Assembly (NCBI GenBank): GCA_029706075.1
Contig: JAINUG010000177.1
Location: forward strand, 791,001 to 855,000
Origin: Aldrovandia affinis
Taxonomy: Eukaryota > Chordata > Actinopteri > Notacanthiformes > Halosauridae
Direction of reading: 5' to 3'
DNA length: 64,000 nucleotides
Shown here: one piece after another, positions 12,140-22,744 of the stretch
How positions within the stretch are numbered: the first letter of the stretch is position 1
How the letters are laid out: the number at the start of each line of letters is the position of its first letter
The notes under the pieces: model-generated
Databases searched by the model: none
What the model was told of the DNA's origin: nothing
What the model saw: only the letters and a program-made list of their open reading frames with translations
Made by a program: the position numbers and the translations under genes

Positions 12140-14990
12140 TTTTTGTGTGGACATTTCACCGTGTGCCGGTGGATTGCTGAGAGGCAGAGAGGCCGTTGGG
12201 GGACTTCACAGACTCGGCTAGCAGATGCAGCAGGGTGCGTAGGCAGGGCGCGAGCTGGCGGGGGCAGGTCGCAACCAGGCATGCTGAGAAGCGAGGGGAG
12301 AACTTCACAGGAGAGAGAGGTTAAAGCGACGCCGCGGGCGATTCGCCTTCCTCCCGACGCGCAGCGTCTCACGCCCAGACGTGAAGTTAGAGCGATGCGA
12401 AAATATCTAATTGTAGCTTTTGACCTCGTCGAGATCCGCCATTAAACGAGGCGAAGGAAACACAGCCGAGGCCGCTGTCTGAGCTCTCCCTGTGCGTGGC
12501 TGTGACCCGCTGGGGGCCCACCGCTGATTAGAGGCCGATCTTAAGGCTACGTATGTCTTCTTCACTCGCGTGTCCAGTTTTCCTACGTGGCTCCGGACCA
12601 ACCGGTGATTTTTCCAGCTGCGTCTTCTATGGCTCTCTGTGTCTTTTATGTCTTTATTCAGTCGTGTATTTGTCAAGGACAGTGCAAGTAAATGTCGCTA
12701 CGAGTTAAGAACGTGGAACAGATGCACTGCATACAGGGTTTCTAGTCAGAGCTCATTTGCGACCCCTGTCCCCGGTTAGGCTTTTGAATTTTAAAAGATG
12801 ATCAATACAGTTTTCATCATTACAAAACACAGAAGCTACACGAAGTGAAAAGAAATACAGAGTGGAATCATTTATAATAATTAGCAATAAATATACATGT
12901 ATGCATCCGTGTACAGTATGTGTGCGTGTGTGTACATGTGCGTGTCCATCCAGTTGAAAGTCTTCATGATCAATGATTGCACATTGATTGCAATCTATGC
13001 ATTTCATGGTGATTTCCAAGGAAGAGAACCCAGTGATGCGCTTGTTTTGAAAATGCACCGGTCTAAAACACGCCGGACTCCCTGGAGCTCTGTCTTCAGA
13101 AGAGATGGATGTGAGATTGTCTTTATTGAATGGTACGCTATTGAGCAGGTATGGGCAATTCCGCTACTTCGAACCATTCTTTAGAGTTGCCTTTCACTTA
13201 GCCACTGATTAATGCCTGTAGTCCCAGGTGAGTTTATCTACTGTTGAAATCATGAATCAGAGATGAAAGATCACGATGGAGAAGAATGAGGCTACCCATG
13301 GATAGAGTTTACCAGGATATCAAAAAAGTCCTAACTGACAAACTAAAATGCTTCCAATGTTTTTAATGCCCTCTGAACTGGTACGAGTAAAATACCTTTT
13401 TAGCTCTCTTTCCCCTCCGTTGAAATCTTTTCTCTGATTTCCGGACATGATGTGCGGGCTACGGCCAAGGCATAGTGCTCTTTGAGAACGCTTATTGTAA
13501 GAAATCAATGGAATTGTTAATAGAACAATGTGGAGTTGAGGCTGTGGAGATGAACTGTAGAGGAAGGAGGTTGACAGGCTTAGAGTATTTGGAACCTGGA
13601 TACCTGGAAATTAGGGAGCTGAGGTGAAAATGCAAAGAAAAAGGAAGAGAGTGATTCAAAGAAAAAGGAAGAGAGTGATTCCATTTTAAGTCTTATAAGC
13701 GTCAGGGATTGGTAGGAGGAAGACTGGAGGTGTGGCCCTTTCTCCCGAACTTAAGTCGTTGAGTTAATTTTGATTATCGCTTGATCTTGATTAAGTGGTA
13801 ATTATTGAATATTAACTGAACTAGAATTGTATGGTATTTAGGCTATACAGTATGTTTGTGGAATGCAAATCATGGATTTAAATATGTATGGATCCATCAG
13901 GACATTGGTTTAATATTTTACAAATAATACTTTTGTCATGATGTGCTTAAAAATGAAACATTGCAGTCCTATCTTTTGAAATCTGTTTGGTATTTTTATA
14001 CCTCTTATACAAGTGCATTTGTTCCCGAGAATGAAAATGGACAGAAAAGTGCAGCCGGACCGTCCCTCTATCCTTCTTCGTTCGGTAGATTTATGGGAAA
14101 GAAGATTGAGCTTGACGCAAAACCAAATTTCTTTCTTTATACCTTCTGAAGGGTGAGTCCAGCGTTTTTAGTTCTCAGCGCAATATTCATTTTTGCACTG
14201 CATCGGATTCAGCTTCTGGAAGCCGAATGGCCACTCCAATGACCATTTCGATAACTCAACAGCGGTTTCCTCGCTGCCGCAAATCCTGTTACGCGACGCT
14301 AAAGTGCGTGCGTTCGCTTCCGGAGCGACCTCTCTTCTCAAGGACGAATTTTGGCGCCCAGGCCGTGGCGCGTAGGTGCTTTCTGACGCCGTGCGTCTGT
14401 GTCAGAAAACGACTCGGAACGTGTACCTGTGGCACAGACAAGACGGAGGAAAACTCTGGCACGCCACGGCGTGAGCAGGGTAGAGAGGCGGCAGGGGAAA
14501 AGTGGGCCTCCGTCTCTTTTGGAGGTTGCAGTGCACCGGGGATTCATTTTGCCCTGGACTTTGAGGTGTTTTTCTCTATTTCCTCGGGCGGCGTGCGCGC
14601 GTGAGCGCGAGGGGAGCCTGAGCCGGGCCTCTTACACACAGTGCTGCCATTCAGCCCACCTTGGGATTAATGAGTTCTTATCCCCGCAAGTATGTCAGAC
14701 GCAGGAAGCCGTCGGTAAACGGATACGCGCCCTCGGTGTTGTGTTCCGCGGAGGCATGCAGAGCTTCAGCGCCCGGAACCTCTGCCCAGTCATTGAAATG
14801 ATCTCACGTCCCCACTCGCTCGCCCCCCTCGCATGCTCGTGAGCTCACCGCACGCCCCGTTAAGTCACCTGACACCTCCGTGAACCCTACCGCAGTGAAA
14901 CGGCCCCCGCTCCGTTTCGGCTCTGCCTCAGCCATCCCGCCAGTGATTCAGAGGCTCAAGACCGGCCGCGGGATCTGCGTCCATCGCACT
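12140..14990. other. intron segment, partly CpG-rich
   Basis: No gene was recognised. There is a CG-richer part at 12170-12620, a perfect small duplication at 13633-13680, and a CpG-dense block at about 14240-14780. Overlapping reading frames of up to 147 codons in the latter reflect GC content and have no known domains. Confidence 0.5.
13633..13680. repeat. 24 bp perfect tandem duplication
   Basis: The purine-rich unit CAAAGAAAAAGGAAGAGAGTGATT occurs twice, head to tail, without mismatch. This suggests a recent slippage or duplication event. Confidence 0.9.
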
Positions 14991-14997
14991 CCATCGA

Positions 14998-15205
14998 CCC
15001 CACCCACAGTGTGTTTACCCCTCCCACACCATCTTGAATCCCGCCCACAATGCTATAATCCCATCCCACTACCTGTGCCCCCGCCCACAGCACGCTGACC
15101 CCGCCCACGGCATACTCCAATCCCACCCACTTTTCTGTGACCCCCGCCCATCATCGGTGTCCCCGCCCACAGCACACTGTCCCCGCCCACAATGCACCCA
15201 CCATT
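14998..15205. repeat. degenerate minisatellite of CCCCGCCCAC units
   Basis: A C-rich unit of roughly 20 bp, beginning CCCCGCCCACA or a variant and followed by a variable CA/TG spacer, repeats about nine or ten times. The opposite strand of CCCCGCCC is a GC box (Sp1/KLF-type) sequence, so the array holds several potential GC boxes. Copies are diverged and unit length varies. Confidence 0.7.
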
Positions 15206-16225
15206 CCGGATCTCCCCCACAGATCCTACCTGCGCCGCCCCCCACAACAAGAGCGACCGAGCGACCGCACCTCCGCTATCTCTGAACCCACCCCCAGCGG
15301 ACGGATCCCACCCGTCACCCCGCGGTCCCGCGCTCAGACCCACAACCACATCCGCAAACAGGCCTAACTGCTCCTCCTCCGTCTGCTCCTGCGCTGTCTT
15401 CCTGAAGCTCTGTTTGTCTTGGCGCCGTCTCAATATTTACACCAGACCGGTCCAGCCAGCCACAAGCTGTAAAGCCACAATAAACACATTGACGACGTGA
15501 GTGTTCACAATAACAGCAATCTGCAGGCCCTCTCGTGCTGAGAACCCCTCCAAATGTTATGTATCGTCGGACGGCTGGAGCGAGCGTGTGCGATTCGCGC
15601 GCCGCCTCTTTCATTCAGCGACAATACAGCAACAGTTCGAAATACGAATGGATCCCTGAAGGTCACACATTCATTCACTTCTCTACATGAATGGAAGGGT
15701 CTTTGCAGCACAATGCAAAGCGCTGAACAGCACGGTGACACACAATGCAACACATCTCGCCCTCCCTGGACACATCGCAATGCCCATATACAGTAGCATC
15801 TGTACTCCGTATCTCTTACGTAAGAGTCTCCTGATTAGGCTTTTTGATGCCTTGCAGTCCAGAGACCTGCACATTGGAGACAGCGAATTGTTAAATTGGC
15901 TAGAAGTGCTGGTGCCAACTTGAAACCGACAAGAGGCCACAAGAATTACTTGAATGCACTGTATTTGACCCCCCCCCCCCTTTGCTTAATTTTCCATTCC
16001 TCAGCTATGTACAGTAAGCGTTGTTGTTCAGTCTGTATTCAAATGCATTTTAATCTTTCAGTAAGGCTGAGAGGGCACACTTCCTTGGCTGGCTTTCAGA
16101 TTAGCAGCAGACTTGTGGCGCTCAGTTTGTTGGAAAATACAGTGCTGCTGCAAAGAGCCTGCTTTTCTCTTTGCTGTCCCACCAATGCAGAATGCACCTG
16201 CTAATTATCAGCCTTAAAATAGAGA
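15206..16225. other. intron segment, no feature recognised
   Basis: The C-rich character fades by about 15400. A poly-C run lies near 15970. Frames of up to 126 codons overlap on both strands and resemble no family known to me. Confidence 0.5.
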
Positions 16226-16632
16226 CCAATCTCTCTCTGTTTCTGTTTCTCTCTGCCCCCCCCCCCTTTCTGTCTCTCTCTCTCTCTGTCTCTCTCTCTC
16301 TGGCTCAATGCAATTATTTCTTTTTCTTTCTCCATCTCTTTTTCTCCCTCCCTCTCTCTCTCTCTGTGCATCTCATTCACTCATTCGATTAGTCTGTCCC
16401 TCATTCTCTCATTCGTTTCATTATTTTTACTTATGTCTCCCATCTCGCCCCTTTTCTCTCTCTCTCTCTCTCCTTCTCTCTTTCGTTTGATTTACCCTTC
16501 CCTCATTCTCTCGCTCTTTTATCACTCATTTCTTTTTCATTATTTCTTATCGCTGCCCGACCGCACTCCCTCATTCTCTCTCCTTCTCTACATCCACCTC
16601 TCCTCTCCTCTCTCTCTCTTTCTCTCTCATTC
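16226..16632. repeat. polypyrimidine (CT-rich) tract
   Basis: About 400 bp is dominated by TCTC, CCCTC and TTTCTC runs on the plus strand, with short breaks such as GTCTGTCCCTCATT. Reading frames here are artefacts rich in Ser, Leu and Phe. Confidence 0.9.
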
Positions 16633-16639
16633 CCAATTA

Positions 16640-19270
16640 TGCGAAGTCCCATCAACGGCGAGTTTGAGCCATGCGCGCGCGGCCCAGGGCAGCCGGTCGC
16701 AGCCGAGGCGCGGGGCAGCTAATAGGAGCCACACAGATTGAACACTTCCCACTTACAGTCACTTCTGACTCAGCAGGCTCTGAAGTCGAGAGCAGAGGAG
16801 TGCTTCCTCTCGGCCCGGTAATGACTTTCCAGCCCTGAGCCCCACTGGACCGCAGTGTCACCACAGCCGGGCACCGCGGGGCCCGCTCCTGTGATAAATC
16901 GACGCGCCATTTCGATAAGCTCTCACCGCGTTCCCCCCTCGTCCCCACGGAGCGTCCCCGAGGGCCCGCTGTCCGCTAAGCAGTCGCAGGAGTGAAAAGA
17001 GCAGAATAATCGCTTCCGCCCCCGCGCCCCGGGTATTGACAGTCGCTGTCGCTCAGCCCATCGGCCCGCCGCCCCTCCCTTTCCCCGCCCGCCGCGGCCC
17101 CTCCGGAGAGACGCCGGCGTCCCGTAAGGTGCCTCTTTTTTATTTGTACTAGAAAGTATGCGAAGCCAAAAGCCAGACTCTGACTCAATGGAAAAAGTCT
17201 GTGTCAAACTCAATCGAGGATGATGTCTGTAAGCGAGAGAGGGAAGGCCAGTAAACAGTGTCGGGGCCTGTTCCAGAGAGAGGCGGAACTGCGTGGCGAG
17301 GCCTTTGAAAGAGGACAGTGTTTTGATCCTCCGCGGGCAGGTGACATAAGGCAGAAGGCGCGTTCCCGAGCTCCAGACGGAGTGGCCGGCTGGCGTCCGG
17401 TCAGGTTCTGCGGGCAGGGAGGGGGATCTGGGACGGCTCTCTGACACGCGGAGGTCCCAGCCCCCCGCCTGCAGCCCGCGCCTCCGTCTGGGTAGCGCAG
17501 GCCGTGGGGGAACGGGTCCTACACAACCCCCATTAGCGTCCTTCCTGGGAAGCACCGTCATAGAAACTTAATTGTTATCTTCGGTGACCCCCAAGGCTGA
17601 GACCCAAAACCAGGCAGCTGCCTGTTCCCATTAAAATAAAGCCCACAGGACCCATGCACTGCTGGGTCATTAGCTGCTTTTTATCTATTTTATGAAAAAT
17701 GAATCAATCAAAGACACCAACTGGACCATATACAGTACATAGTCAAAACCCTACAACACCAAAACTGAATAACAAATGAGATATGTGCTGATTTCATGTC
17801 AGCAGAAATTGTTATTTTAATTGTTCCATTTAATTTTCATTGTATTAAAAGCTTATTTTTAATAGTTGAATTTTATATTGTATTGAAACAAGTGTATTGC
17901 TTCACCGTATCAATGTATTAATTTTAATCAGAAGAGGTAATCGTGTCAGTTTGGTTATTTTGAGTTATTTCCAGAAACAAAACTCCTCTTTTACCATCTC
18001 TTTAATTGCCTGTCTTAACAAACAATGGTGGCATCAGGAATTTGATGCTTGGAATTTGAGTGCATTACTGTTGCATAGATCAGATGATTTCCCAGCTGAT
18101 AAGGAGCTGATTGATGAACATAGATCAGGGAGGTGATTATTGGGGTCTGTTGTCACCGGAGGTAGAAGCAGGTACCCTGCCACCCTTTCTTATTGCCCAC
18201 CAACCACCGGAAGCACATTGCATTGTTGTTGTCTCTCTGGTGTTCTTCAGTATGAGGGGATTCCCAGGGCCTTTATGAAACGTTACTGCAGGGCGTTGTC
18301 CTGCTCACACCGTTACGGTTTGTCTGTACTCCGTGTGTCATAATTGGCTTACGTTTACTCAGTAAAAAAGTTTATTGACCAAGTTCATTAGCTGATTCAT
18401 GTCATCTCTTTCCTCCCCTTGCCGCGCTGGCATATTAACATCGGCTTAACGGTATCTCGAAGAGAACTGGCATGTGCTGGAAAACTGTACCCATATGCAC
18501 AGTTCCTCCAAGCAGCGAGTGGAACAAAGAATTACATTTGCAGAGCGCATTGGCAATAAAACACTGGGCACTTATTAACGCGTGAATTTCTTCGACCCCA
18601 AATGATTGAAACATTAGCATTGCTCTTTTTTCGTGCACTGGGCAATCACTCTGGCTTCTTGCATCGGAAGCTACAATTGCAATTGAATCGGACGATGGAG
18701 AAGCTGGATGGTGAATGTGGAGCGGGCGCAGGTGTGCCAGTGGGAACGAGCGGGAGAACAACAACAAACGTGCCCAGTGCCCCATCATGGCATTTCTGTC
18801 TCAGCCCCTGCCCGTCCTGTTTGTGTCTCCGTTTCCCGTTTGGCTCACGCGACCGTCACGATTTGGCACGAGGAAGACGTTTCTTCAGGGTGTCCTGTCC
18901 TCGTCCAGGTTTCGGGAGGAGAACTGACCCGTCGTCAGAGGGGGGGCCTTTGTCTTCCTGTGCACACCGTAGGCGTCAGAGACGGAGCTTGTGTGCGTTC
19001 TGCGGATGCGAGAGGCATCCTCTTTAACCCTCACCAGTCTCCTGCCCGGACTTGAGCAGCTAGATGTGGAGGAGGCATTGGCTGGCTGTGTGTGGCAAGA
19101 GACAGAATTTGGCCTCCCTCCCCCCCCCCCCTCTGGCTGATCCATATTACTGTTCTCCTTGTTCTTGTTCCTCTGACTTAATGGTGAAGTGGGGCAGCAG
19201 ATCCTTGATCCTGGGAATGGGGGGGGGGAGAGGAGGCGCCGCTGCGATTTCGGCGGCAGAGCCTTCGGGC
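16640..19270. other. intron segment with CpG-rich block
   Basis: Bases 16650-17550 are strongly GC- and CpG-rich, like a CpG island. A minus-strand frame of 212 codons there has no known domain and is probably compositional. From 17560 to 18360 the sequence is AT-richer, then mixed. Nothing was assigned. Confidence 0.5.
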
Positions 19271-19329
19271 CGACGAACGCGCGGTGGATTTGCATGATCG
19301 CCCGCCGGTTCACGGAGGGACTCCGCAGA

Positions 19330-19719
19330 GATATTCTGGACTTATTCATACTAACTGTCCCTCGGGTCCGTACTGAACTGGGAAAAAGGGCATTCAGGTA
19401 TGCAGCTCCTTCTGCCTGGAATCAGCTACAAAACCACCTGAACCTACAGGAGCTGGTCTCACTGGTTGCTTTTAAAACACTTTTAGGTGATATTGAATCC
19501 AGCACATCTGGCTGCAGATGTTTTGAATGATTATGAATGGTACTGTGATTTGCCCTTGTTTTTTGTTTTAATTGTCATATGTTTGTTTTTAATTTACTTT
19601 TGTCTGTAAACTTGTACTTGTAATTGTAATTGTGCTGCTGCCTATCTTGGCCAGGACGCTCTTGTAAAAGAGATTTTTAATCTCAATGAGACTATTCTGG
19701 TTAAATAAAGGTTAAATTT
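19330..19719 (+). mobile_element. CR1/L2/Rex1-type LINE, 3' end (5' truncated)
   Basis: The frame up to the stop at 19528-19530 encodes the end of a non-LTR reverse transcriptase protein: P-VRTELGKRAF-YAAPSAWN-LQ, then LVSL-AFKTLL and a Cys-rich end. This is the AP-WN-L block of Jockey-superfamily LINEs. A 3' UTR follows with CTCTTGTAAAAGAGATTTTTAATCTC (a short hairpin, given here in two parts: CTCTTGTAAAAGAG then ATTTTTAATCTC) and the terminal AAATAAAGG. The rest of the element is missing. The 3' end was later interrupted by another insertion at 19720. Confidence 0.75.
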
Positions 19720-20051
19720 TTTTTTTTTTTTGTTCAAAGTCTTTTTATTTCACAAATAACATAGAAATAACAATACAATTCTTCTTTACAATATTTTCAC
19801 CCCACCCCCTCGTTCTCCAACAGAGCCCCACCCGCATTGCACTGGTACTTCATATTCAGTAAATAGTAAAATAAAACCAGATACATACACATACACATAC
19901 ACATATACAAAAAAAATTAAAAAAATACAACAAAAAAAAAAAACTAAATGAATATACAAACAAATAAATAAAATAATGAAAATTAAAAGTACTCGAATAA
20001 AGGAGGAAGTGGTTCATGGCGTATCATTGGCGGAGATCTTAGAAGCGTCTA
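19720..20051 (-). mobile_element. poly(A)-tailed retro-insertion inside the LINE 3' end
   Basis: The insert begins on the plus strand with a poly-T run and GTTCAAAGTCTTTTTATTTC. Read on the minus strand, it has an AATAAA-like signal close to a poly(A) tail. It is flanked by a perfect 17 bp direct repeat, AAATAAAGGTTAAATTT, at 19703-19719 and 20052-20068. This is the signature of target-primed reverse transcription. The ~330 bp insert could be a strongly 5'-truncated L1-type LINE or a retrocopied mRNA 3' end; no coding remnant decides this. Confidence 0.75.
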
Positions 20052-20068
20052 AAATAAAGGTTAAATTT

Positions 20069-21180
20069 AAAAATAAAAAATTAAAAAAGATATTGGAAAG
20101 GCAGGAGGCTTGTCCGCTCACAGGATCACGAAGGATCCCTCGGGGCGATGCGGCTGTTTTGAAAGCAATGAAATTCCAGGCTGCCCAGACAGCGGGGCGG
20201 AAAAAAACACGGGAAATTTGTACTTATTGGCGTCGTCGTCGTCTTCTGCCAGGTCAGGTATTTTTACTGTGTGTGTCTTTGCGATATCTGCCACGCTGTC
20301 GAATCACAGTCAAGGTTGTTGTTCTGGTTGGCCTTTGAAGAAGCGCTCGGATGGGCACGCTGCTCCTTTTAAAAAGCAGGCGGATCTTCAAACAGGCAGA
20401 TCAGTCAGGTGTATCTGACAAAAAATGGCGTATATTTCCCCCCCCCCAGCCTTTGACAGAGACAACACTGTAGCAGAAAAAAAAAACATTAAACAGGAAA
20501 AGGGTTGATTTCATCAGAAGATGTTGATTGGTGCAAATCGCAGTGGGCAGCACTGCCTCAGATGTTGTAGAAAGCGCGTGCGACTACCCTGTGACCTCCT
20601 CGAGCTTCGGCCGGATCTGTACAGGCCCGGGTGATGGAGTGCTGTGGCGTCCGCTGACGACACAAACCCAGTCCCTCCGCATCGCCACCGGCCCTGTGCT
20701 ATATTTAGCAGTAAATAGGAAACCTCCCCTCCGGAAATGAAGAGACAGTTAGCATAGTCAGTCAGCGCTCCCCGTAGCTTGTTGTCACACGTTATCTAAT
20801 ATGCACCTCTAGGGCATCTGCTGCCTTGACCTTTTTGTTTTGCACAATTTCTTTATTCATCAAATGGTAATATTGTTTCCCATGCTTATCGGTCTTTGAC
20901 AAATGGACTGATGAGAGGCTACATGAGTTGGATGTATTTTGTGGACCTTTTTTAAAACTTATTTAAAAAGAATTCAGTTATTAGAGTGGGCCACATTTGC
21001 GTGCAGAGTTGTATTATTTTATTCATGATTTAAGGACTCTTAAATCATGTGGTAGTCGATTCTTTAGATGTGCTTGTCACCTGCGGGTCTATGAAATACG
21101 TTGTAGCTTGGACAGTCAGTCCCACAGACGGCTTAGCATGGTTCCTTTTAGATTCTTATACATCATTTTTTCTAAATGGC
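20069..21180. other. intron segment, no feature recognised
   Basis: Homopolymer A and C runs occur near 20420-20490. Otherwise the sequence is unremarkable, without convincing coding potential or repeats. Confidence 0.5.
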
Positions 21181-21734
21181 TGCCTGGCCCTTCAATGCAT
21201 TGGAGCCACTGGAGCCGAAATAAACTTCATTTCCCAGCAGCCCGCAGTCTCACACCTGAACGGAGTTGAGCGATTGGGACTAACGAACATCTGAAGGCCA
21301 TTTGGAGGCCTATTTAAAGGGCTGATTCCGATCACATGGAGAAGGAGTAGGAAAGTGTTTGGAATGTAGAGAGAGAACCTGTGAAGTCTGTTGACCAGCC
21401 AGGATTTGGAGAGAGAGAGTTTGAAAGTGATTTGGATTGTTTATTGTGTTTGACCTGGATTGTGTGAGGACCCCCTTTGGATATTGACTACTGACCTGGA
21501 TTGCGGAACGGAACTGGACTTTGACATTGGGTACCGGATAACGACGATGAGTAGGATTTTTGACTTTATGTGTGTTGTATTCCCCGAATACCCCGCCCTT
21601 TGTTTTGTCTGTGTCAAGATTTGAGTTAATAAATGATTGTTTTGTTTATAATACTGCCTCTTCCGGGTTATTTAACCTGCCTATGCCCTCTGCAAGGTCC
21701 GTGCGTGTTGCCAAACCCCTAGGGACACCACATA

Positions 21735-21751
21735 TGGTGGAGAATGCGGGC
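21735..21751 (+). other. tRNA-Ala-type primer-binding site
   Basis: The 17 nt TGGTGGAGAATGCGGGC starts 2 nt after the LTR terminal CA. Its complement GCCCGCATTCTCCACCA matches the 3' end, including CCA, of a vertebrate tRNA-Ala isoacceptor as I recall it. Confidence 0.7.
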
Positions 21752-21833
21752 AGAGGGCATCACTTATAGGCAAGAGGAGGTAGTGAAACTGTGAGTGGGA
21801 GTTGTTTTGGGGTTTTCTGAGAAAGACTCCACG

Positions 21834-22197
21834 ATGAAAGGGGAAGAGATTCAGAAACTGAAGAAGTGTTGTTGAGACCAGAGGGAGGACCTGGATAAGA
21901 ACCAGAGATGGGCGGCCATGGTTGAGGACCAATGGCGAGTCACCCTCTGGGAGGTCCAACAGCTAAAAGGTGCCCAGACTGAGCTATACAGGATGAAGGT
22001 GGAGTTGGGGACCTCGGAGGAGCGCCACCTGATGGCTGTGGGGAAATTGCAGGAAGAGCACCTTTACTCCCTGAGAATGCTGGGAATCATGGCTGGGGAG
22101 CTGGAGAAGGACAAGGCATCACTTGGCGATGAAGTGAGGCGTGTACAGGCACACAACCTGGCGCTAGAAGAAAAAGTGAACCCTAACCTCAGCCCAT
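21834..22197 (+). pseudogene. gag-like coiled-coil fragment
   Basis: The frame starts at ATG 21834 (MKGEEIQKLKK), is broken by TGA at 21873-21875, and then stays open to the truncated end. The product is charged and rich in Glu, Leu, Lys and Gln with no Pro in its core, consistent with an alpha-helical coiled coil. Its position right behind the primer-binding site says gag N-terminus. No nucleocapsid zinc knuckle or protease motif is present. A host coiled-coil exon is unlikely given the LTR context. Confidence 0.6.
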
Positions 22198-22228
22198 CCC
22201 CTAGGGACACCACAACATGTATACTGTA

Positions 22229-22740
22229 TACCGTAGGGTCCAGAAGTCTAAGTCCACTACAAGTTTGTTTTCATTGTTCATCATTAACTACATTTTTTTT
22301 TACTCCTGTGGTATTTGTTTTTCAAGAATGTCATAAAACTGAAACAAATAAAAAATGTTTGTTTGAGAAAGGATGGTATGAAATTGAAATATCCATAAAT
22401 ATTTAGTTTGCCCAGCATTGCCTTTCATTTCCTTAATGTTGTGACACCTTATTTTTCATTTATACATGGACATTCCTAATACAGTGTGAGTTGTTTTGCT
22501 CTTAACAATTAATACTGGATATTTACGTAATATGGTCCTATGTGTTCTTGTTGCTACTGCAGGTGCTTTAATCTTGAAAAAGGAAATTTCCTTTGCAAAG
22601 TTTTTTGCCGCTGTTTGTAATTATGTCAGCAGAGCTTAGAGTGAAGTAGTTAGTCAAATTGTTCTCCTGAGTAAAACTTTTGGGTTTGTTTTTGATGATT
22701 GATAAAAACAAACAGATCTTGGTAGTGGACTCAGAGTGGA
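22229..22740. mobile_element. Tc1-type MITE with degenerate right end
   Basis: The left end TACCGTAGGGTCCAGAAGTC, continuing TAAGTCCACTACAAG, looks like a Tc1-like terminal repeat. Its inner part reappears inverted as CTTGGTAGTGGACTCAGAG near 22718-22736, with one indel and one mismatch. The outer part of the right repeat is lost or diverged. The ~490 bp AT-rich interior has no transposase. It starts a few bases after the LTR element. Confidence 0.5.
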
Positions 22741-22744
22741 TAAG

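Larger units (their letters stand above)
21180..22214 (+). mobile_element. deleted LTR retrotransposon (LTR, primer site, gag remnant)
   Basis: A long terminal repeat ends with CCCCTAGGGACACCACA at 21716-21732. It contains a TATTTAAAG-type TATA box near 21309 and an AATAAA at 21628-21633. Two bases after the LTR lies a 17 nt primer-binding site, TGGTGGAGAATGCGGGC (21735-21751), which complements a tRNA-Ala 3' end. A gag-like frame follows. At 22198-22214 the last 17 bp of the LTR recur exactly, marking the right end. Most of gag, all of pol and nearly all of the 3' LTR are missing. The left LTR edge is not resolved, so the start is approximate. The layout fits a Ty3/Gypsy-type element. Confidence 0.75.

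Noticed and set aside
14399-14842. 147-codon plus-strand frame in GC-rich sequence
   Set aside because: It overlaps other frames on both strands and lacks any recognisable family motif.
16923-17561. 212-codon minus-strand open frame
   Set aside because: It lies in a CpG-rich block where stop codons are rare by chance; Pro/Arg/Gly-rich, no known domain, no supporting splice context.
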